Origin: Marinithermus hydrothermalis DSM 14884
GTDB lineage: Bacteria > Deinococcota > Deinococci > Deinococcales > Marinithermaceae
NCBI RefSeq assembly: GCF_000195335.1
Contig: NC_015387.1
Coordinates: 1,291,001 to 1,355,000, forward strand
Direction of reading: 5' to 3'
Length of the DNA: 64,000 bases
A program made the position numbers and the translations under genes. Shown one piece after another: positions 31,933 to 42,254 of the stretch. The notes under the pieces were generated by a model. That model worked only from the letters and a program-made list of their open reading frames with translations. It was not told the origin of the DNA and searched no databases. Numbering within the stretch: the first letter of the stretch is position 1; each line of letters opens with the position of its first letter.

Positions 31933-32871
31933 TTACGCTCCGGCCTCGAGACTCCGGAGCAAGCGCGCGCGGATCACCTCCAGCCTACCGAGCCTGCGGC
32001 CGAGCTCACGCTCGAGCGCCCCGATCGGCACCAGGTTCTGGGGGGCGCGCGGATCGCGGTAGGGTTTGGAAGCCAGCCGCGGCAACAAGCTCAGGGAGTA
32101 ACGCGCGAGCTGCACGGCTTCCTCCCCGTCCGCTCCGGTCTCTACGCGCACGAGGCTCGCGGCGGGCGCGTAGGGCCGGTCCGGATCGAGGGGCAGCCGC
32201 AGGTACCAGCTCCGCACCTTGGGCCCGTTGCGCTTGTGGATCTCGAAGACGGGCGTGCGTTCTCCCGGGGCGAGGCGCGGCACGAGGGCGGCGTGCTCGG
32301 GCGAGAGGTAGGCCCGCCACTGGGTCTTGGCGTACCCTAAGCGGCGCGCGTACGGGCCGTCGGTGAGGTACAGGGGGCCGTCGTGAAGGATAAGGGCTGC
32401 GGGGTTCGCGCGAGCGATGCGCTGGCCCAAGCGGTCCTCGACCTGACGCCGCAGGGTGTGGGCCTCCTCCTGGAGGGCCTCGTACCCTTGAGCGGCGGGA
32501 CAGGGCCACACCCGGTAAGCGAGTCCGGGACCGAGCTCGAGGAGATCCGCCGGCACCTCCCCAGCGACGAGCAAATAGCGCTCGACCCGCCATCCGGGCG
32601 CGTAAAACTGAGCGCGGCCCGGCTCGAGGCGGACCGCGCCGACCGCGAAGCTGAACAGCAGGGCGGGGTAGGCGTCCTCGATGTACAGCGCGCCTTCAAA
32701 GCGTTGGCGTCCGTCGATCAGGTAGACGGGCCCCTCGAAGGGTTCCGCGTCGGCCCGGGCACTCCAGGGGTACTCCTGGGGTTCGGCCTGTAGCCGTTCC
32801 TCGGTCATGGTGGGCCCCTCGGGTAAAGGGGTGCCGTAGCCCGGGCTCCACGCGTCTAGGCGGTAGCGCAT
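31933..32871 (-). CDS. nurA: NurA-domain 5'-3' nuclease
   Basis: 312-residue protein with the NurA layout: acidic motif VYLIDGRQRF near residue 50, LILHDGPLYL in the middle, RRLGYAKTQW, and the C-terminal KPYRDPRAPQNLVPIGALE followed by LGRRLGR. NurA works as a dimer with hexameric HerA in DNA end resection. It is first in the operon, 10 bases before herA. TAAACT (32878-32883) six bases before ATG suggests a leaderless transcript. The identification rests on these motifs and the neighbouring herA. Confidence 0.8.
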   Translation of the reverse strand: MRYRLDAWSPGYGTPLPEGPTMTEERLQAEPQEYPWSARADAEPFEGPVYLIDGRQRFEGALYIEDAYPALLFSFAVGAVRLEPGRAQFYAPGWRVERYLLVAGEVPADLLELGPGLAYRVWPCPAAQGYEALQEEAHTLRRQVEDRLGQRIARANPAALILHDGPLYLTDGPYARRLGYAKTQWRAYLSPEHAALVPRLAPGERTPVFEIHKRNGPKVRSWYLRLPLDPDRPYAPAASLVRVETGADGEEAVQLARYSLSLLPRLASKPYRDPRAPQNLVPIGALERELGRRLGRLEVIRARLLRSLEAGA

Positions 32872-32886
32872 GCCTATAGTTTAGCT

Positions 32887-32919
32887 CAAAACTAAACGGC
32901 CCGGAGTTTATCCGGGCCG
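32887..32919 (-). terminator. Intrinsic terminator after the TPR protein gene
   Basis: CGGCCCGG (32897-32904) and CCGGGCCG (32912-32919) form an 8-bp perfect stem; on the minus strand TTTAGTTTTG follows. It separates the hslVU-TPR unit from the nurA operon. Confidence 0.75.
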
Positions 32920-32934
32920 GGCGTATCGCTGGGG

Positions 32935-34023
32935 TTACTGCACGCGGGCCAAACCCTCCCTGGCCTCAGGGTAGTCCGGCCGCAGCTCGATCGCCTTCTT
33001 GTACTGCGCGGCCGCCCCCTCCATGTCGCCGAGCTTCTCGTTGGCGTGCCCCAGCCAGTACCGGTACTCCGCGTTCGCGGGGTCGAGGACCACGGCCTTG
33101 CTCAGGTTGTACCGCGCCTCCTCGTACTCCCCGCGCTCCATGTAGACGCGCCCCAGGTAGAAGTACGCCTCGGGGTAGCGCGAAGGGTCGCGTTCCACCG
33201 CCCGGCTCAACGCGGCGAGCGCTTCCTCGTACTCCTTGCGCTGGAAGCGCACCTGCCCCAGGTAGCTCCACGCGAGCGCGTTCGTCGGATCCAGGCGCAC
33301 GGCCTGCTCGAGCTCGAACAAGGCGTCGTCTAAACGCCCTTTCACCGCGAGCAAGGCGCCGTAACGGGCGCGCACGTACGAGTCCTGCGGCGCGACGGCC
33401 ACCGCGCGCTTGAGCAGGGAGAGGGCCTCATCCAACCTGCCCAGCGAGAGGTTGGTAAGGGCGAGGTTGTACAGCACGATCGGGTCCTCGTTGTTGATGC
33501 TCAAGGCCTTCTCAAAGGCCTCCGCGGCTTTCTCCGGATCCCCCTTGTACTGGTAGATCAGGCCGCGCTGGTTGTAGATCGCGTAGTACTCCGGGTTGAT
33601 CCGCTCCGCGTCGTTCAGCACCAACAGCGCCTGATCCAGCAGGGCGCGGGCCGCCTCGCGGTCCCGCGCGTTGATGTACTGGTCCGTGTACGCCTGAGCC
33701 AACGCGACGTACGCGGGCGTGTAGCTCGCGTCCAGGGAGATCGCGGCCTTCAGGTTCTCCACCGCCGAGCTAAATAGCCGCAGCCGGAGCTGGGCGCGCG
33801 CCAGTCCGTAGAGGGCCTCCACGTTCTTTTCATCCAGCTCCACGGCTCGCTTAAACGCGATGAGCGCCGCGTCGTACTGGCCCGCATCATAGTACTGATT
33901 GCCGAGCAGCACATAGTTCTGCACGCTGGGCTGCGTGCGTTCTTCACTATCCGTCTGAGCCACCGCGAGAGCCGGCAACACCGCCAGCCCGACCGTCAGA
34001 AACACAGGCAACCACAAACGCAT
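32935..34023 (-). CDS. Exported tetratricopeptide-repeat protein
   Basis: 362 residues: a signal peptide (MRLWLPVFLTVGLAVLPALA-VAQ), a short linker, then about nine consecutive 34-residue TPR units from residue 35 to the end (e.g. GQYDAALIAFKRAVELDEKN, DPEKAAEAFEKALSINNEDP). TPR arrays are protein-interaction scaffolds; the partner here would be periplasmic or membrane-associated. It starts 10 bases after hslU and ends at a strong terminator. No enzymatic domain is present. Confidence 0.85.
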   Translation of the reverse strand: MRLWLPVFLTVGLAVLPALAVAQTDSEERTQPSVQNYVLLGNQYYDAGQYDAALIAFKRAVELDEKNVEALYGLARAQLRLRLFSSAVENLKAAISLDASYTPAYVALAQAYTDQYINARDREAARALLDQALLVLNDAERINPEYYAIYNQRGLIYQYKGDPEKAAEAFEKALSINNEDPIVLYNLALTNLSLGRLDEALSLLKRAVAVAPQDSYVRARYGALLAVKGRLDDALFELEQAVRLDPTNALAWSYLGQVRFQRKEYEEALAALSRAVERDPSRYPEAYFYLGRVYMERGEYEEARYNLSKAVVLDPANAEYRYWLGHANEKLGDMEGAAAQYKKAIELRPDYPEAREGLARVQ

Positions 34024-34033
34024 CCCAAACCTC

Positions 34034-35287
34034 CTACAAGATGTACCGCGACAGGTCTTCCGAACCCATCACGGGCGATAAACGCTCCTCAACGTACTCC
34101 TTCGTGATGGTAACCCGCCCAAGATCCGTTTGGAAAGAAATCTCCTCCAACACCCGCTCGAGCACCGTATGCAAGCGCCGGGCCCCGATGTCCTCGAGCT
34201 CCCGGTTCGCGCGGTACGCGTAATCGGCGATCGCGCGGATCGCTTCGGGGGTGAACTCGAGCTCGATCCCGTCCGTGCCTAACAGGGCCGTGTACTGCCG
34301 GATCAGGGAGTTTTCCGTGCTGGTCAGGATCCGCGCGAAATCCTCCGCGGTGAGCTCGGTGAGCTCGACGCGGATGGGGAAGCGCCCTTGCAGCTCGGGG
34401 ATGAGGTCGCTGGGCTTGGCTACGTGGAACGCGCCCGCCCCGATAAAGAGCACGTGCTCGGTGGAGACCGGCCCGAGGCGGGTGTTCACCACGGTGCCCT
34501 CCACGATGGGGAGGAGGTCGCGCTGCACGCCTTCCCCGGAGACGTCCGGGCCCTGGATCTTGTCGCTCCCGGCGATCTTGTCGATCTCGTCGATGAAGAC
34601 GATCCCGTCCTCCTGGGCGCGGCGCACGGCCTCCTGGGTGACCTCCTCCTTGTCGATCATCATCTCGGCCTCCTGCGCCTTGAGCACCTCCCGCGCCTCG
34701 CGCACCTTCATGCGGCGGCGCACCCGGCGCTTGGGCAGGAAGCTCGAGAGCATGTCGGTCAACCCCTGCATCTGCTCGGCGCCCATCATGCCCATAAAAG
34801 GCAGCTGCGCTTCCTCCGCGACCTCCACCTCAACCAGGTGGTCATCGTACCGCCCGCTGCGCACGTCGTAGGGCGAGACGCGGAGCAGCTCGGCGATGCG
34901 CTCCTCGGCTCGAGCCAAGGCCCGCTCCGCGACGGCCTCGGTCTTCTCCTGCATCACCAGCTGGTACGCGACCTCCGCCAGGTCGCGCACGATCGAGTCC
35001 ACGTCGCGCCCCACGTACCCTACCTCGGTGAACTTGGTGGCCTCCACCTTCAGAAAGGGCGCGCGCGCCAGCCGGGCGAGCCGCCGGGCGATCTCGGTCT
35101 TCCCCACCCCGGTCGGCCCGATCATGAGTATGTTCTTCGGGATCACCTCGCGGGCCATCTCGGCCGGCAGGCGCTTGCGGCGGTAGCGGTTTCGAAGGGC
35201 CACGGCCACGGCCCGCTTCGCGGCCGCCTGGCCGATGATGTACTTGTCCAGCTCCTGCACGATCTCCCGTGGCGTTAACTCCGTCAC
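34034..35287 (-). CDS. hslU: ATP-dependent protease ATPase subunit HslU (ClpY)
   Basis: 417-residue AAA+ unfoldase that feeds substrates into Hsl[26 protein letters not shown] at the start, the pore motif GYVGRDV, Walker A GPTGVGKT, Walker [10 protein letters not shown], sensor region and the C-terminal ending SEDLSRYIL that docks into HslV. The I domain lies about residues 110-220. One base separates it from hslV. Confidence 0.96.
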   Translation of the reverse strand: MTELTPREIVQELDKYIIGQAAAKRAVAVALRNRYRRKRLPAEMAREVIPKNILMIGPTGVGKTEIARRLARLARAPFLKVEATKFTEVGYVGRDVDSIVRDLAEVAYQLVMQEKTEAVAERALARAEERIAELLRVSPYDVRSGRYDDHLVEVEVAEEAQLPFMGMMGAEQMQGLTDMLSSFLPKRRVRRRMKVREAREVLKAQEAEMMIDKEEVTQEAVRRAQEDGIVFIDEIDKIAGSDKIQGPDVSGEGVQRDLLPIVEGTVVNTRLGPVSTEHVLFIGAGAFHVAKPSDLIPELQGRFPIRVELTELTAEDFARILTSTENSLIRQYTALLGTDGIELEFTPEAIRAIADYAYRANRELEDIGARRLHTVLERVLEEISFQTDLGRVTITKEYVEERLSPVMGSEDLSRYIL

Positions 35288-35288
35288 G

Positions 35289-35825
35289 CTACCCTCCTAC
35301 GGTGAGTACGGTGGCGTTCCCGTTCGTGTAAAGGTCGATCTCCCCCGCGATCCGCAGCGCCTCCCGGGCGATCTCCGGCGCGGGCAGAGCCGAGTGCGCC
35401 AGGAGGGCCTTCGCCGCGGCCAGGGCGTACGCCGCGCCGCTCCCCACGGCGAGCACCGGCTCGTCCGGAGCGATCACCTCTCCCGTACCCGAAAGCAATA
35501 ATAACTGCTCCTTATCCGCTGCGATCAGCATGGCTTCCAGGTGCCGCAACACCCGGTCGGTACGCCAAAGCTTAACGGTTTCCACCGCGGCGCGGGCCAG
35601 GTTGCCCTTCGCCTCTCGAAGCTGCTCCTCGAACTTCTCCAAGAGCGTAAACGCGTCCGCGACCGCGCCGGCGAACCCCACCAGGACATCGCCTTCGAGT
35701 TTACGCACCTTCACCGCGCCGTGCTTCATCACGGTGTGGCCTAAGGTGACCTGTCCATCCCCTGCAATCGCGGTGACGCCCTCTTTGCGTACCGCAATAA
35801 TCGTGGTTCCGTGCAAACGCTCCAT
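35289..35825 (-). CDS. hslV: ATP-dependent protease peptidase subunit HslV (ClpQ)
   Basis: 178-residue proteasome-like peptidase forming a dodecamer. The catalytic Thr is expected at residue 7 after removal of MERLHG, giving [18 protein letters not shown], the lysine in [12 protein letters not shown] and the late [14 protein letters not shown] are conserved. It pairs with HslU directly downstream. A TAGGCT box eight bases before the ATG suggests its own start of transcription. Confidence 0.96.
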   Translation of the reverse strand: MERLHGTTIIAVRKEGVTAIAGDGQVTLGHTVMKHGAVKVRKLEGDVLVGFAGAVADAFTLLEKFEEQLREAKGNLARAAVETVKLWRTDRVLRHLEAMLIAADKEQLLLLSGTGEVIAPDEPVLAVGSGAAYALAAAKALLAHSALPAPEIAREALRIAGEIDLYTNGNATVLTVGG

Positions 35826-35878
35826 CTACCCGAAGCCTACCCCTGCACGGTGAAGCAGGGGTGAGAGCCGCGCTCTCG

Positions 35879-37207
35879 CTACGCGATCCGGTTTGTGTGC
35901 GGCACCCCCTCGGCCTCGAGCCAACGCACGAAGGCCTCGAGGCCGCGCCGGTACATGATCTGCCGTTTCTCCTTCTTCGGCACCCGTGCCGTTACGGAGG
36001 GCACCAGCCCCCAGTTCGCGTTCATCGGCTGGAAGTTCTCGGAGTTCGCCGTGGCCAAAAACCGCACCAGCCCGCCCAGCATGCTTTCCTCCGGCGGGGT
36101 GAGGGGCGGCAGGCCCTGAAGCGCCCGGGCCGCGTTCACCCCGGCGAGCCAGCCCGTGGCGGCGGACTCGAGGTAGCCTTCCGTCCCGGCGAGCACGCCC
36201 GCGACGAAGACGCGCGGCAGCTTGCGGAGCTCGAGCGTGGAGTGCAGCAGGCGGGGGGCGTTGAGGTAGGTGTTCCGGTGCATCACCCCGTAGCGCACGA
36301 TCTCGGCGCTCTCCAGGCCGGGGATGAGGCGCACGATCTCCTTCTGATCCCCCCACTTCAGGCCGGTCTGGAACCCCACCAGGCTCCACATGCGCCCTTC
36401 GCGGTCCTCCCGGCGGAGCTGGACGACGGCGAAGGGCTCCTGGCCCGTGCGGGGGTCCGGCAACCCCACGGGCTTGAGGGGGCCGAACAGGGGCGTCTGG
36501 TATCCGCGCCGGGCGAGCTCCTCGATGGGCATGCACCCCTCGAAGAACTCGAGGCGTTCCCAGTCGTGCGGGGTGTGCTTTCGGGCTCGGGTGAGGGCCT
36601 CGTAGAAGCGCCGGTACTCAGCCTCGGTCATGGGGCAGTTGAGGTAGTCCGCGGCCTGGCCGTACCGGCCCGCGCGGTAGCAGATCTCGGTGTTGATCGT
36701 CTCGCCGAGCACGACGGGTGCCGCGGCGTCGTAAAAGGCGAGAAAAGCGTCCCCGAGCAGGTCCTGAAGGTGCGCGGCGAGGGCGTCCGAGGTCAGGGGA
36801 CCGGTCGCGAGCACCACGGGGCCGTCTTCGGGAAGTGTCACCACCTCGTCGCGCACCACCTCGATCCGGGGGTGGGCCTCGAGGCGTTCGGTCACGATCT
36901 GGGAGAAGACCTCGCGGTCCACGGCGAGGGCCCCGCCCGCCGGGACCCGCGCGCGTTCCGCGGCGTGCATGATGACCGAGCCTGCCGCGCGCATCTCGGC
37001 CTGGAGTAGGCCCTTGGCGTTCGTGGGGCTTTCGCCGCCTAGGGAGTTCGAGCAGACCAGCTCCGCGAAGCGGTCCGTGTGGTGGGCGGGGGTCATGCGT
37101 TTGGGGCGCATCTCGTAAAGGCGGACCCGGGCCCCCAGTCGCGCCGCCGCCAGCGCCGCTTCCGAGCCCGCCATGCCTGCTCCGATGACGTGCACGATCT
37201 CGCTCAC
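35879..37207 (-). CDS. trmFO: TrmFO, folate-dependent tRNA m5U54 methyltransferase
   Basis: 442-residue flavoprotein that methylates U54 of tRNA with methylene-tetrahydrofolate and FADH2. The FAD-binding loop is VIGAGMAGSEAALAAARLG at the N-terminus, followed by YEMRPKRMTPAHHTDRFAEL and CSNSLGG, with later motifs ETINTEICYRAGRY, FFEGCMPIEELARRG and NWGLVPS. Start GTG 37207 is used because the Rossmann loop begins there; TACACT (37215-37220) lies seven bases before it, a leaderless pattern. Confidence 0.95.
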   Translation of the reverse strand: MSEIVHVIGAGMAGSEAALAAARLGARVRLYEMRPKRMTPAHHTDRFAELVCSNSLGGESPTNAKGLLQAEMRAAGSVIMHAAERARVPAGGALAVDREVFSQIVTERLEAHPRIEVVRDEVVTLPEDGPVVLATGPLTSDALAAHLQDLLGDAFLAFYDAAAPVVLGETINTEICYRAGRYGQAADYLNCPMTEAEYRRFYEALTRARKHTPHDWERLEFFEGCMPIEELARRGYQTPLFGPLKPVGLPDPRTGQEPFAVVQLRREDREGRMWSLVGFQTGLKWGDQKEIVRLIPGLESAEIVRYGVMHRNTYLNAPRLLHSTLELRKLPRVFVAGVLAGTEGYLESAATGWLAGVNAARALQGLPPLTPPEESMLGGLVRFLATANSENFQPMNANWGLVPSVTARVPKKEKRQIMYRRGLEAFVRWLEAEGVPHTNRIA

Positions 37208-37272
37208 GCCCCCTAGTGTAGGGCTTGGGCGCGGAAGGCGCGTGTGAGGGGGTGTACAGAAACACACAATCC

Positions 37273-37296
37273 GGGACAAATGTCCCTATATATACT
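37273..37296 (+). promoter_or_regulatory. Dyad operator candidate and -10 box before the SRPBCC gene
   Basis: GGGACA-AA-TGTCCC (37273-37286) is a perfect 14-base palindrome directly upstream of TATATATACT, whose TATACT (37291-37296) fits a -10 box 28 bases before ATG 37325. The position between -35 and -10 is typical for a repressor site. The regulator is unknown. Confidence 0.5.
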
Positions 37297-37324
37297 TGAA
37301 GAAAGCGCGAAAGGAGGCGGTCGC

Positions 37325-37792
37325 ATGCCCCTAATGGTTGAGGAGTTCGAGGCGGTGATCCGCGCCCCCGTCGAGACCGTGTGGGAAGCCCTCACCGACT
37401 TCGCGACCTGGCCCTCGTGGTCCACCTACATCCAGTCCGTCGATCGCGCGGAGCGCGGGTGGCGGTTCGTGGCCCGCGGCATGCCGCCCGTAAACCTCGT
37501 CTGGGTGGCCGAAAGCACACGACGAGAACCCCCGCGCTACCTCGAGTGGCGCTCCGTGGAAGGCGCCCAGCACGACATCGACACCACAGGGTGGGTGCGG
37601 CTCGAGCCCACCCCGGAGGGCACCCGGCTCACCGTGCACTTCGAGGGACGGCCGCACTTCGCCTCGCGGCTCGTGGACCGCGCGGCGGAGGTGTACGCGA
37701 TGCTGTTCGGCGAACCGCACAAGCTGCTCAAGGTCACCCTGGAGGAGTTCAAGGCGCACGTGGAACAGCAAGCCCAGCGGGCCTCGGCGTAA
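37325..37792 (+). CDS. SRPBCC-family lipid/ligand-binding protein
   Basis: 155-residue single-domain protein of the START/Bet v1 superfamily: a first strand VEEFEAVIRAPVETVWEALTD, the WPSWSTYIQSV helix, beta strands with VWVAESTRREPPRYLEWRS, and a long C-terminal helix (LKVTLEEFKAHVEQQ). These proteins bind hydrophobic ligands; some act in polyketide or CoQ metabolism. ATG 37325 follows AAAGGAGG. The gene is monocistronic with its own promoter/operator and a terminator overlapping its stop. Confidence 0.8.
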   Translation: MPLMVEEFEAVIRAPVETVWEALTDFATWPSWSTYIQSVDRAERGWRFVARGMPPVNLVWVAESTRREPPRYLEWRSVEGAQHDIDTTGWVRLEPTPEGTRLTVHFEGRPHFASRLVDRAAEVYAMLFGEPHKLLKVTLEEFKAHVEQQAQRASA

Positions 37793-37806
37793 GCCCGCTG
37801 GGCTTT
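37771..37806 (+). terminator. Terminator overlapping the end of the SRPBCC gene
   Basis: AGCCCAGCGGGC (37771-37782) pairs with GCCCGCTGGGCT (37793-37804), 12 perfect pairs, followed by TTAG. The 5' arm is inside the last codons, the TAA is in the loop. It lies 16 bases from the convergent GAPDH stop and may serve both strands. Confidence 0.7.
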
Positions 37807-37819
37807 AGAAGCACCGGGT

Positions 37820-38842
37820 TTAGCAAAGGGCCGGGACCCGGCGCGCCACCTCCGCGGCGAGCGCCGCCACGCGCACAGTGTACCCCCACTCGTTGTCGTA
37901 CCAGGCCACGATCCGCACCAGACTCTCGCCGATCCGCTGGGTCAGCAGCCCATCCACGATCGCGGCGTGGGGGTCGCCCTTATAGTCGCTCGAAACCAGC
38001 GGTTTCTCGCTCACGGCCAGCACCCCCGCAAGCTCCGTCTCACTCGCCTTGCGCAGCGCGGTGTTCACCGCGTCGGGATCGGGATTCCCCTCCAGCTCCA
38101 GGATCAAATCGAGCAGGGAGACCGTCGGGGTGGGCACGCGGTAGGCCACCCCGGTCATCCGGCCCTCGAGCTCGGGCAGCACCTTGCCGAGGGCCTTGGC
38201 GGCTCCGGTCGAGGTCGGCACGATGTTCTCCCCCGCAGCGCGAGCGCGGCGCAGGTCCTTGTGCGTGCCGTCGTGGATGCGCTGGTCCCCGGTGTAGGCG
38301 TGCACGGTGGTCAGGCTGCCCTGCCGGATGCCGAAGGCCTCGTGGAGCACCTTGGCCACCGGAGCCAGGGCCGTGGTCGTACAGCTAGCCGCGGAGATGA
38401 TGTGGTGCCGTTCCGGGTCGTACGCCGCGTGGTTGACGCCGTGCACCAGGGTGATGTCCTCGCCCTTTGCTGGCGCGGTGATGATGACCTTCTTCGCGCC
38501 CGCCTCGAGGTGGCCCGCCGCGGTCTCGCGGTCGCGGAACCGTCCGCTCGCCTCGATCACGAGGTCCACCCCGGCCTCCTCCCACGGCACTTCCCGCGGC
38601 GTGGGCGCGCGGTACACCCGAACGGGCTCGCCGTCCACCGCGAAGGTGTGCTCATCCAGCACCTCCACGGTCCCGGCGTACTTTCCGTACACGCTGTCGT
38701 ACTCGAAGAGGTGCGCGAGCGTCTGGGCGTCCCGCGTGCCGTTCACCGCGACGACCTTCAGGTCCGGGTAGTGCGTCTTCGCAATCCGGAGGAACAGCCG
38801 TCCGATTCGACCAAAGCCGTTAATACCAACGCGCATCTCCAT
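37820..38842 (-). CDS. gap: Type I glyceraldehyde-3-phosphate dehydrogenase, possibly NADP-preferring
   Basis: 340-residue glycolytic/gluconeogenic enzyme: NAD(P) fold GINGFGRIGRLFLR, catalytic Cys in ISAASCTTTALAPV, HAYTGDQR, RRARAAGENIVPTSTGAAKA and the C-terminal WYDNEWGYT. After the second strand it reads VNGTRD where NAD-specific enzymes have NDLTD: the adenosine-ribose aspartate is glycine and an arginine follows, pointing to NADP(H) use. Start ATG 38842 is taken (ATG 38836 is an alternative); TACAGT lies ten bases upstream. Confidence 0.92.
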   Translation of the reverse strand: MEMRVGINGFGRIGRLFLRIAKTHYPDLKVVAVNGTRDAQTLAHLFEYDSVYGKYAGTVEVLDEHTFAVDGEPVRVYRAPTPREVPWEEAGVDLVIEASGRFRDRETAAGHLEAGAKKVIITAPAKGEDITLVHGVNHAAYDPERHHIISAASCTTTALAPVAKVLHEAFGIRQGSLTTVHAYTGDQRIHDGTHKDLRRARAAGENIVPTSTGAAKALGKVLPELEGRMTGVAYRVPTPTVSLLDLILELEGNPDPDAVNTALRKASETELAGVLAVSEKPLVSSDYKGDPHAAIVDGLLTQRIGESLVRIVAWYDNEWGYTVRVAALAAEVARRVPALC

Positions 38843-38977
38843 CCCATCCCTTACTGTAGCTAAAGCGCCCTTCGGCTACCATGTACCGGATACGCAAACC
38901 ACGCTCGTCCGCAATGTAACGCCATGATCCCCACACTACCCCGCTCAAGGGTATGCTTACCTGGGGGAGGTGAAGGT

Positions 38978-39838
38978 ATGGGTCAGTACGCGCATCCCGA
39001 GGTGCTGGTCAGCACGGACTGGGTTCAAACTCACCTAAACGACAGCAACGTGCGCATCCTAGAGGTGGACGAGGACATCCTGCTCTACGACACGGGGCAC
39101 ATCCCCAACGCCCAGAAGATCGACTGGCAGGCGGACTTTTGGGACCCGGTCACGCGGCAGTTCATCGACGAGGATCGGTTCGCCGCTCTGATGGAACGCC
39201 TCGGCATCTCCAACGACACCACCGTCGTCGTGTACGGCGACAAGAACAACTGGTGGGCCGCCTACGCCTTCTGGTTCTTCAAGTACAACGGCCACGAGGA
39301 CATCCGCATCATGAACGGCGGCCGCCAGAAATGGGTGGAGGAAGAACGCCCCCTCACCACCGAGGTGCCCAGCTTCCCCAAGGGCCACTACCGGGTGAGG
39401 TACCGCGACGAATCGATCCGCGCTTACCGCGACGACGTGCTCGAGCACCTGCTCAAGGTCAAGGACGGCAAGGGCGCGCTGGTGGACGTGCGCAGCCCGG
39501 AGGAGTACCGGGGGGAGCTCACCCACATGCCGAACTACCCGCAAGAAGGCGCGCTGCGCGCCGGACACATCCCCGGGGCCCAAAACATCCCCTGGGCCCA
39601 GGCGGTGAACCCCGACGGCACCTTCAAGTCCGCTGAGGAACTCAAGGCGCTCTACACCTCCAAGGGGGTTACGCCGGACGAGGAAATCATCGTGTACTGC
39701 CGCATCGCCGAGCGCAGCTCGCACACCTGGTTCGTCCTGAAGTACCTCCTGGGTTACGCGCACGTCGCCAACTACGATGGCTCCTGGACCGAGTGGGGCA
39801 ACCTCGTCGGCGTGCCCATCGAAAAACCCGCCCAGTAA
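38978..39838 (+). CDS. Thiosulfate-type sulfurtransferase (tandem rhodanese)
   Basis: 286 residues with two rhodanese domains. The N-terminal one (residues 5-130) is inactive; the C-terminal one has [13 protein letters not shown] and the active loop [11 protein letters not shown] with catalytic Cys. It transfers sulfane sulfur from thiosulfate or persulfides to thiophilic acceptors. GGGGGAGGTGAAGGT precedes ATG 38978. It is monocistronic and closed by a strong terminator. ThiI in the same window lacks its own rhodanese domain, so it could supply persulfide, but that link is inference. Confidence 0.9.
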   Translation: MGQYAHPEVLVSTDWVQTHLNDSNVRILEVDEDILLYDTGHIPNAQKIDWQADFWDPVTRQFIDEDRFAALMERLGISNDTTVVVYGDKNNWWAAYAFWFFKYNGHEDIRIMNGGRQKWVEEERPLTTEVPSFPKGHYRVRYRDESIRAYRDDVLEHLLKVKDGKGALVDVRSPEEYRGELTHMPNYPQEGALRAGHIPGAQNIPWAQAVNPDGTFKSAEELKALYTSKGVTPDEEIIVYCRIAERSSHTWFVLKYLLGYAHVANYDGSWTEWGNLVGVPIEKPAQ

Positions 39839-39849
39839 CGCACACCGCT

Positions 39850-39884
39850 AACCCAGCGCCGGGAAGCTCCGGCGCTGGGTTATT
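39850..39884 (+). terminator. Intrinsic terminator after the sulfurtransferase gene
   Basis: AACCCAGCGCCGG (39850-39862) and CCGGCGCTGGGTT (39869-39881) form a 13-bp perfect stem with a 6-base loop, then ATTG. Confidence 0.75.
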
Positions 39885-39897
39885 GCGATCCCCAGCC

Positions 39898-39926
39898 TTG
39901 CCGCGCCGCACGACAGTCGGTAGACT
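39898..39926 (+). promoter_or_regulatory. Promoter of the orphan ABC ATPase gene
   Basis: TTGCCG (39898-39903), 17 bases, TAGACT (39921-39926). The leader to ATG 39994 is about 60 bases. Confidence 0.5.
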
Positions 39927-39993
39927 GTGGTCGTACTCCGAAAGCCGCTCCCCGATGGGCCTTGGGCTCACAGCGTGGGAGGAGGAGGGGCAG

Positions 39994-41127
<1,134 letters not shown>

Positions 41128-41141
41128 CCCTACGCATCCCC

Positions 41142-41170
41142 AAAGCGCGCCGTCCCGGCGCGCTTTTTTA
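41142..41170 (+). terminator. Intrinsic terminator after the ABC ATPase gene
   Basis: AAAGCGCGCCG (41142-41152) and CGGCGCGCTTT (41156-41166) with a 3-base loop and a run of six T. Confidence 0.85.
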
Positions 41171-41198
41171 TTCCGGTTCCGGTATCCTAAGGGCGATC

Positions 41199-42245
41199 AT
41201 GACCGCCAGCCTCAAGGTGTGGCTCACCCTCACCATCAGCCTACTGGCCTTCATCCCGAACGTTCTCGTGGTACTCGGCCTGCTCCACACCCTCCCGGAG
41301 CGCCCCCCCCTCCTTGACCTGCGCCTGATCCTCTGGATCCTCCTCCTCGCCGTGATCTCGGCCCTAAGCGGGCTCTACCTCACCCGCCGTCTTCTAGCCT
41401 CCCTGGAGGAACTCACCCGCACCTTCCGCTACCTCAAGATCTCCCCCCGCAACCTCCCCGAGCTGCACCTCCCCCCCGCCCAACACCCCCTCCCCCAGGA
41501 GGTCCGTGAACTCCGGGCCCAGTTCGAAGCCCTCCTAGACCACTTTCGCCGCGAGGCCCAAGCACGCGAAATGGTGTTCGCTACGCTCGCCCACGACCTC
41601 AAAACCCCCCTCCTCGCCGCCGCCCGCGCCGTGGCCTACCTCGAGGAAGCAGACGATATCGGAAAGGAACGGCGCAAAGAACTCTTGCGCCAGATCCAAC
41701 ACGAGCTCACCCGCGCCCACCGCCTGGTCGAAAACCTCCTGACCGCAAGCCGCCTCGAAACCACCCGCCCCCTCCGCGAACCCCTCAACCTTCGCCCCCT
41801 CCTCGAGGACCTCCGCCTCCGCCACCTGGAGGACGCCGAAGCCCACGGCGTACAGGTCACGATCGAAGGGAGCGGCACGGCACGCGCGGACCGGTTGTTG
41901 CTCGAGCGCGCGGTCGCGAACCTGGTGGACAACGCGATCCGGCACGCCCGCAACACGGTCGTCCTGCGCGCCAGTGACGGCTGGATCGAGGTGGAGGACG
42001 ACGGCCCTGGCCTGCCCGCACCGCTGGAAGCCCTCTCCCAACCGTTTCGCAGCCAGCACCTGCGCGGCGTTCCCGCCGGAAGCGCCGGGCTTGGGTTGTA
42101 CATCGCCCGGCAGGTAGCGGAAGCGCACCAAGGCCGGTTGACGCTGCGACCCGGAACTCTAGCGGGCGCGTGCTTGCGCATCGAGATCCCCGATCCGTGG
42201 CGCGCCGCGCCCGCCTCTACCGCCACGACCAAACGGGTAAAATGA
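41199..42245 (+). CDS. Sensor histidine kinase without extracellular sensor domain
   Basis: 348 residues. Two transmembrane helices (about residues 8-30 and 42-62) are separated by a loop of only a dozen residues, then a linker, the HisKA dimerisation helix with phospho-acceptor His132 in FATLAHDLKTPLLAA, and a HATPase domain with NLVDNAIRHA (N box), VEDDGPGLP (G1) and GLGLYIARQVAEAHQG (G2). The stimulus is probably sensed within the membrane. TATCCT (41183-41188) is ten bases before the ATG. It is followed after nine bases by its response-regulator gene. Confidence 0.88.
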   Translation: MTASLKVWLTLTISLLAFIPNVLVVLGLLHTLPERPPLLDLRLILWILLLAVISALSGLYLTRRLLASLEELTRTFRYLKISPRNLPELHLPPAQHPLPQEVRELRAQFEALLDHFRREAQAREMVFATLAHDLKTPLLAAARAVAYLEEADDIGKERRKELLRQIQHELTRAHRLVENLLTASRLETTRPLREPLNLRPLLEDLRLRHLEDAEAHGVQVTIEGSGTARADRLLLERAVANLVDNAIRHARNTVVLRASDGWIEVEDDGPGLPAPLEALSQPFRSQHLRGVPAGSAGLGLYIARQVAEAHQGRLTLRPGTLAGACLRIEIPDPWRAAPASTATTKRVK

Positions 42246-42254
42246 CCTACAGGC

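Noticed and set aside
30648..32366. A 572-codon plus-strand frame opposite herA and nurA
   Set aside because: Low-complexity His/Arg/Ala content and no ribosome site; the minus-strand genes explain the openness.
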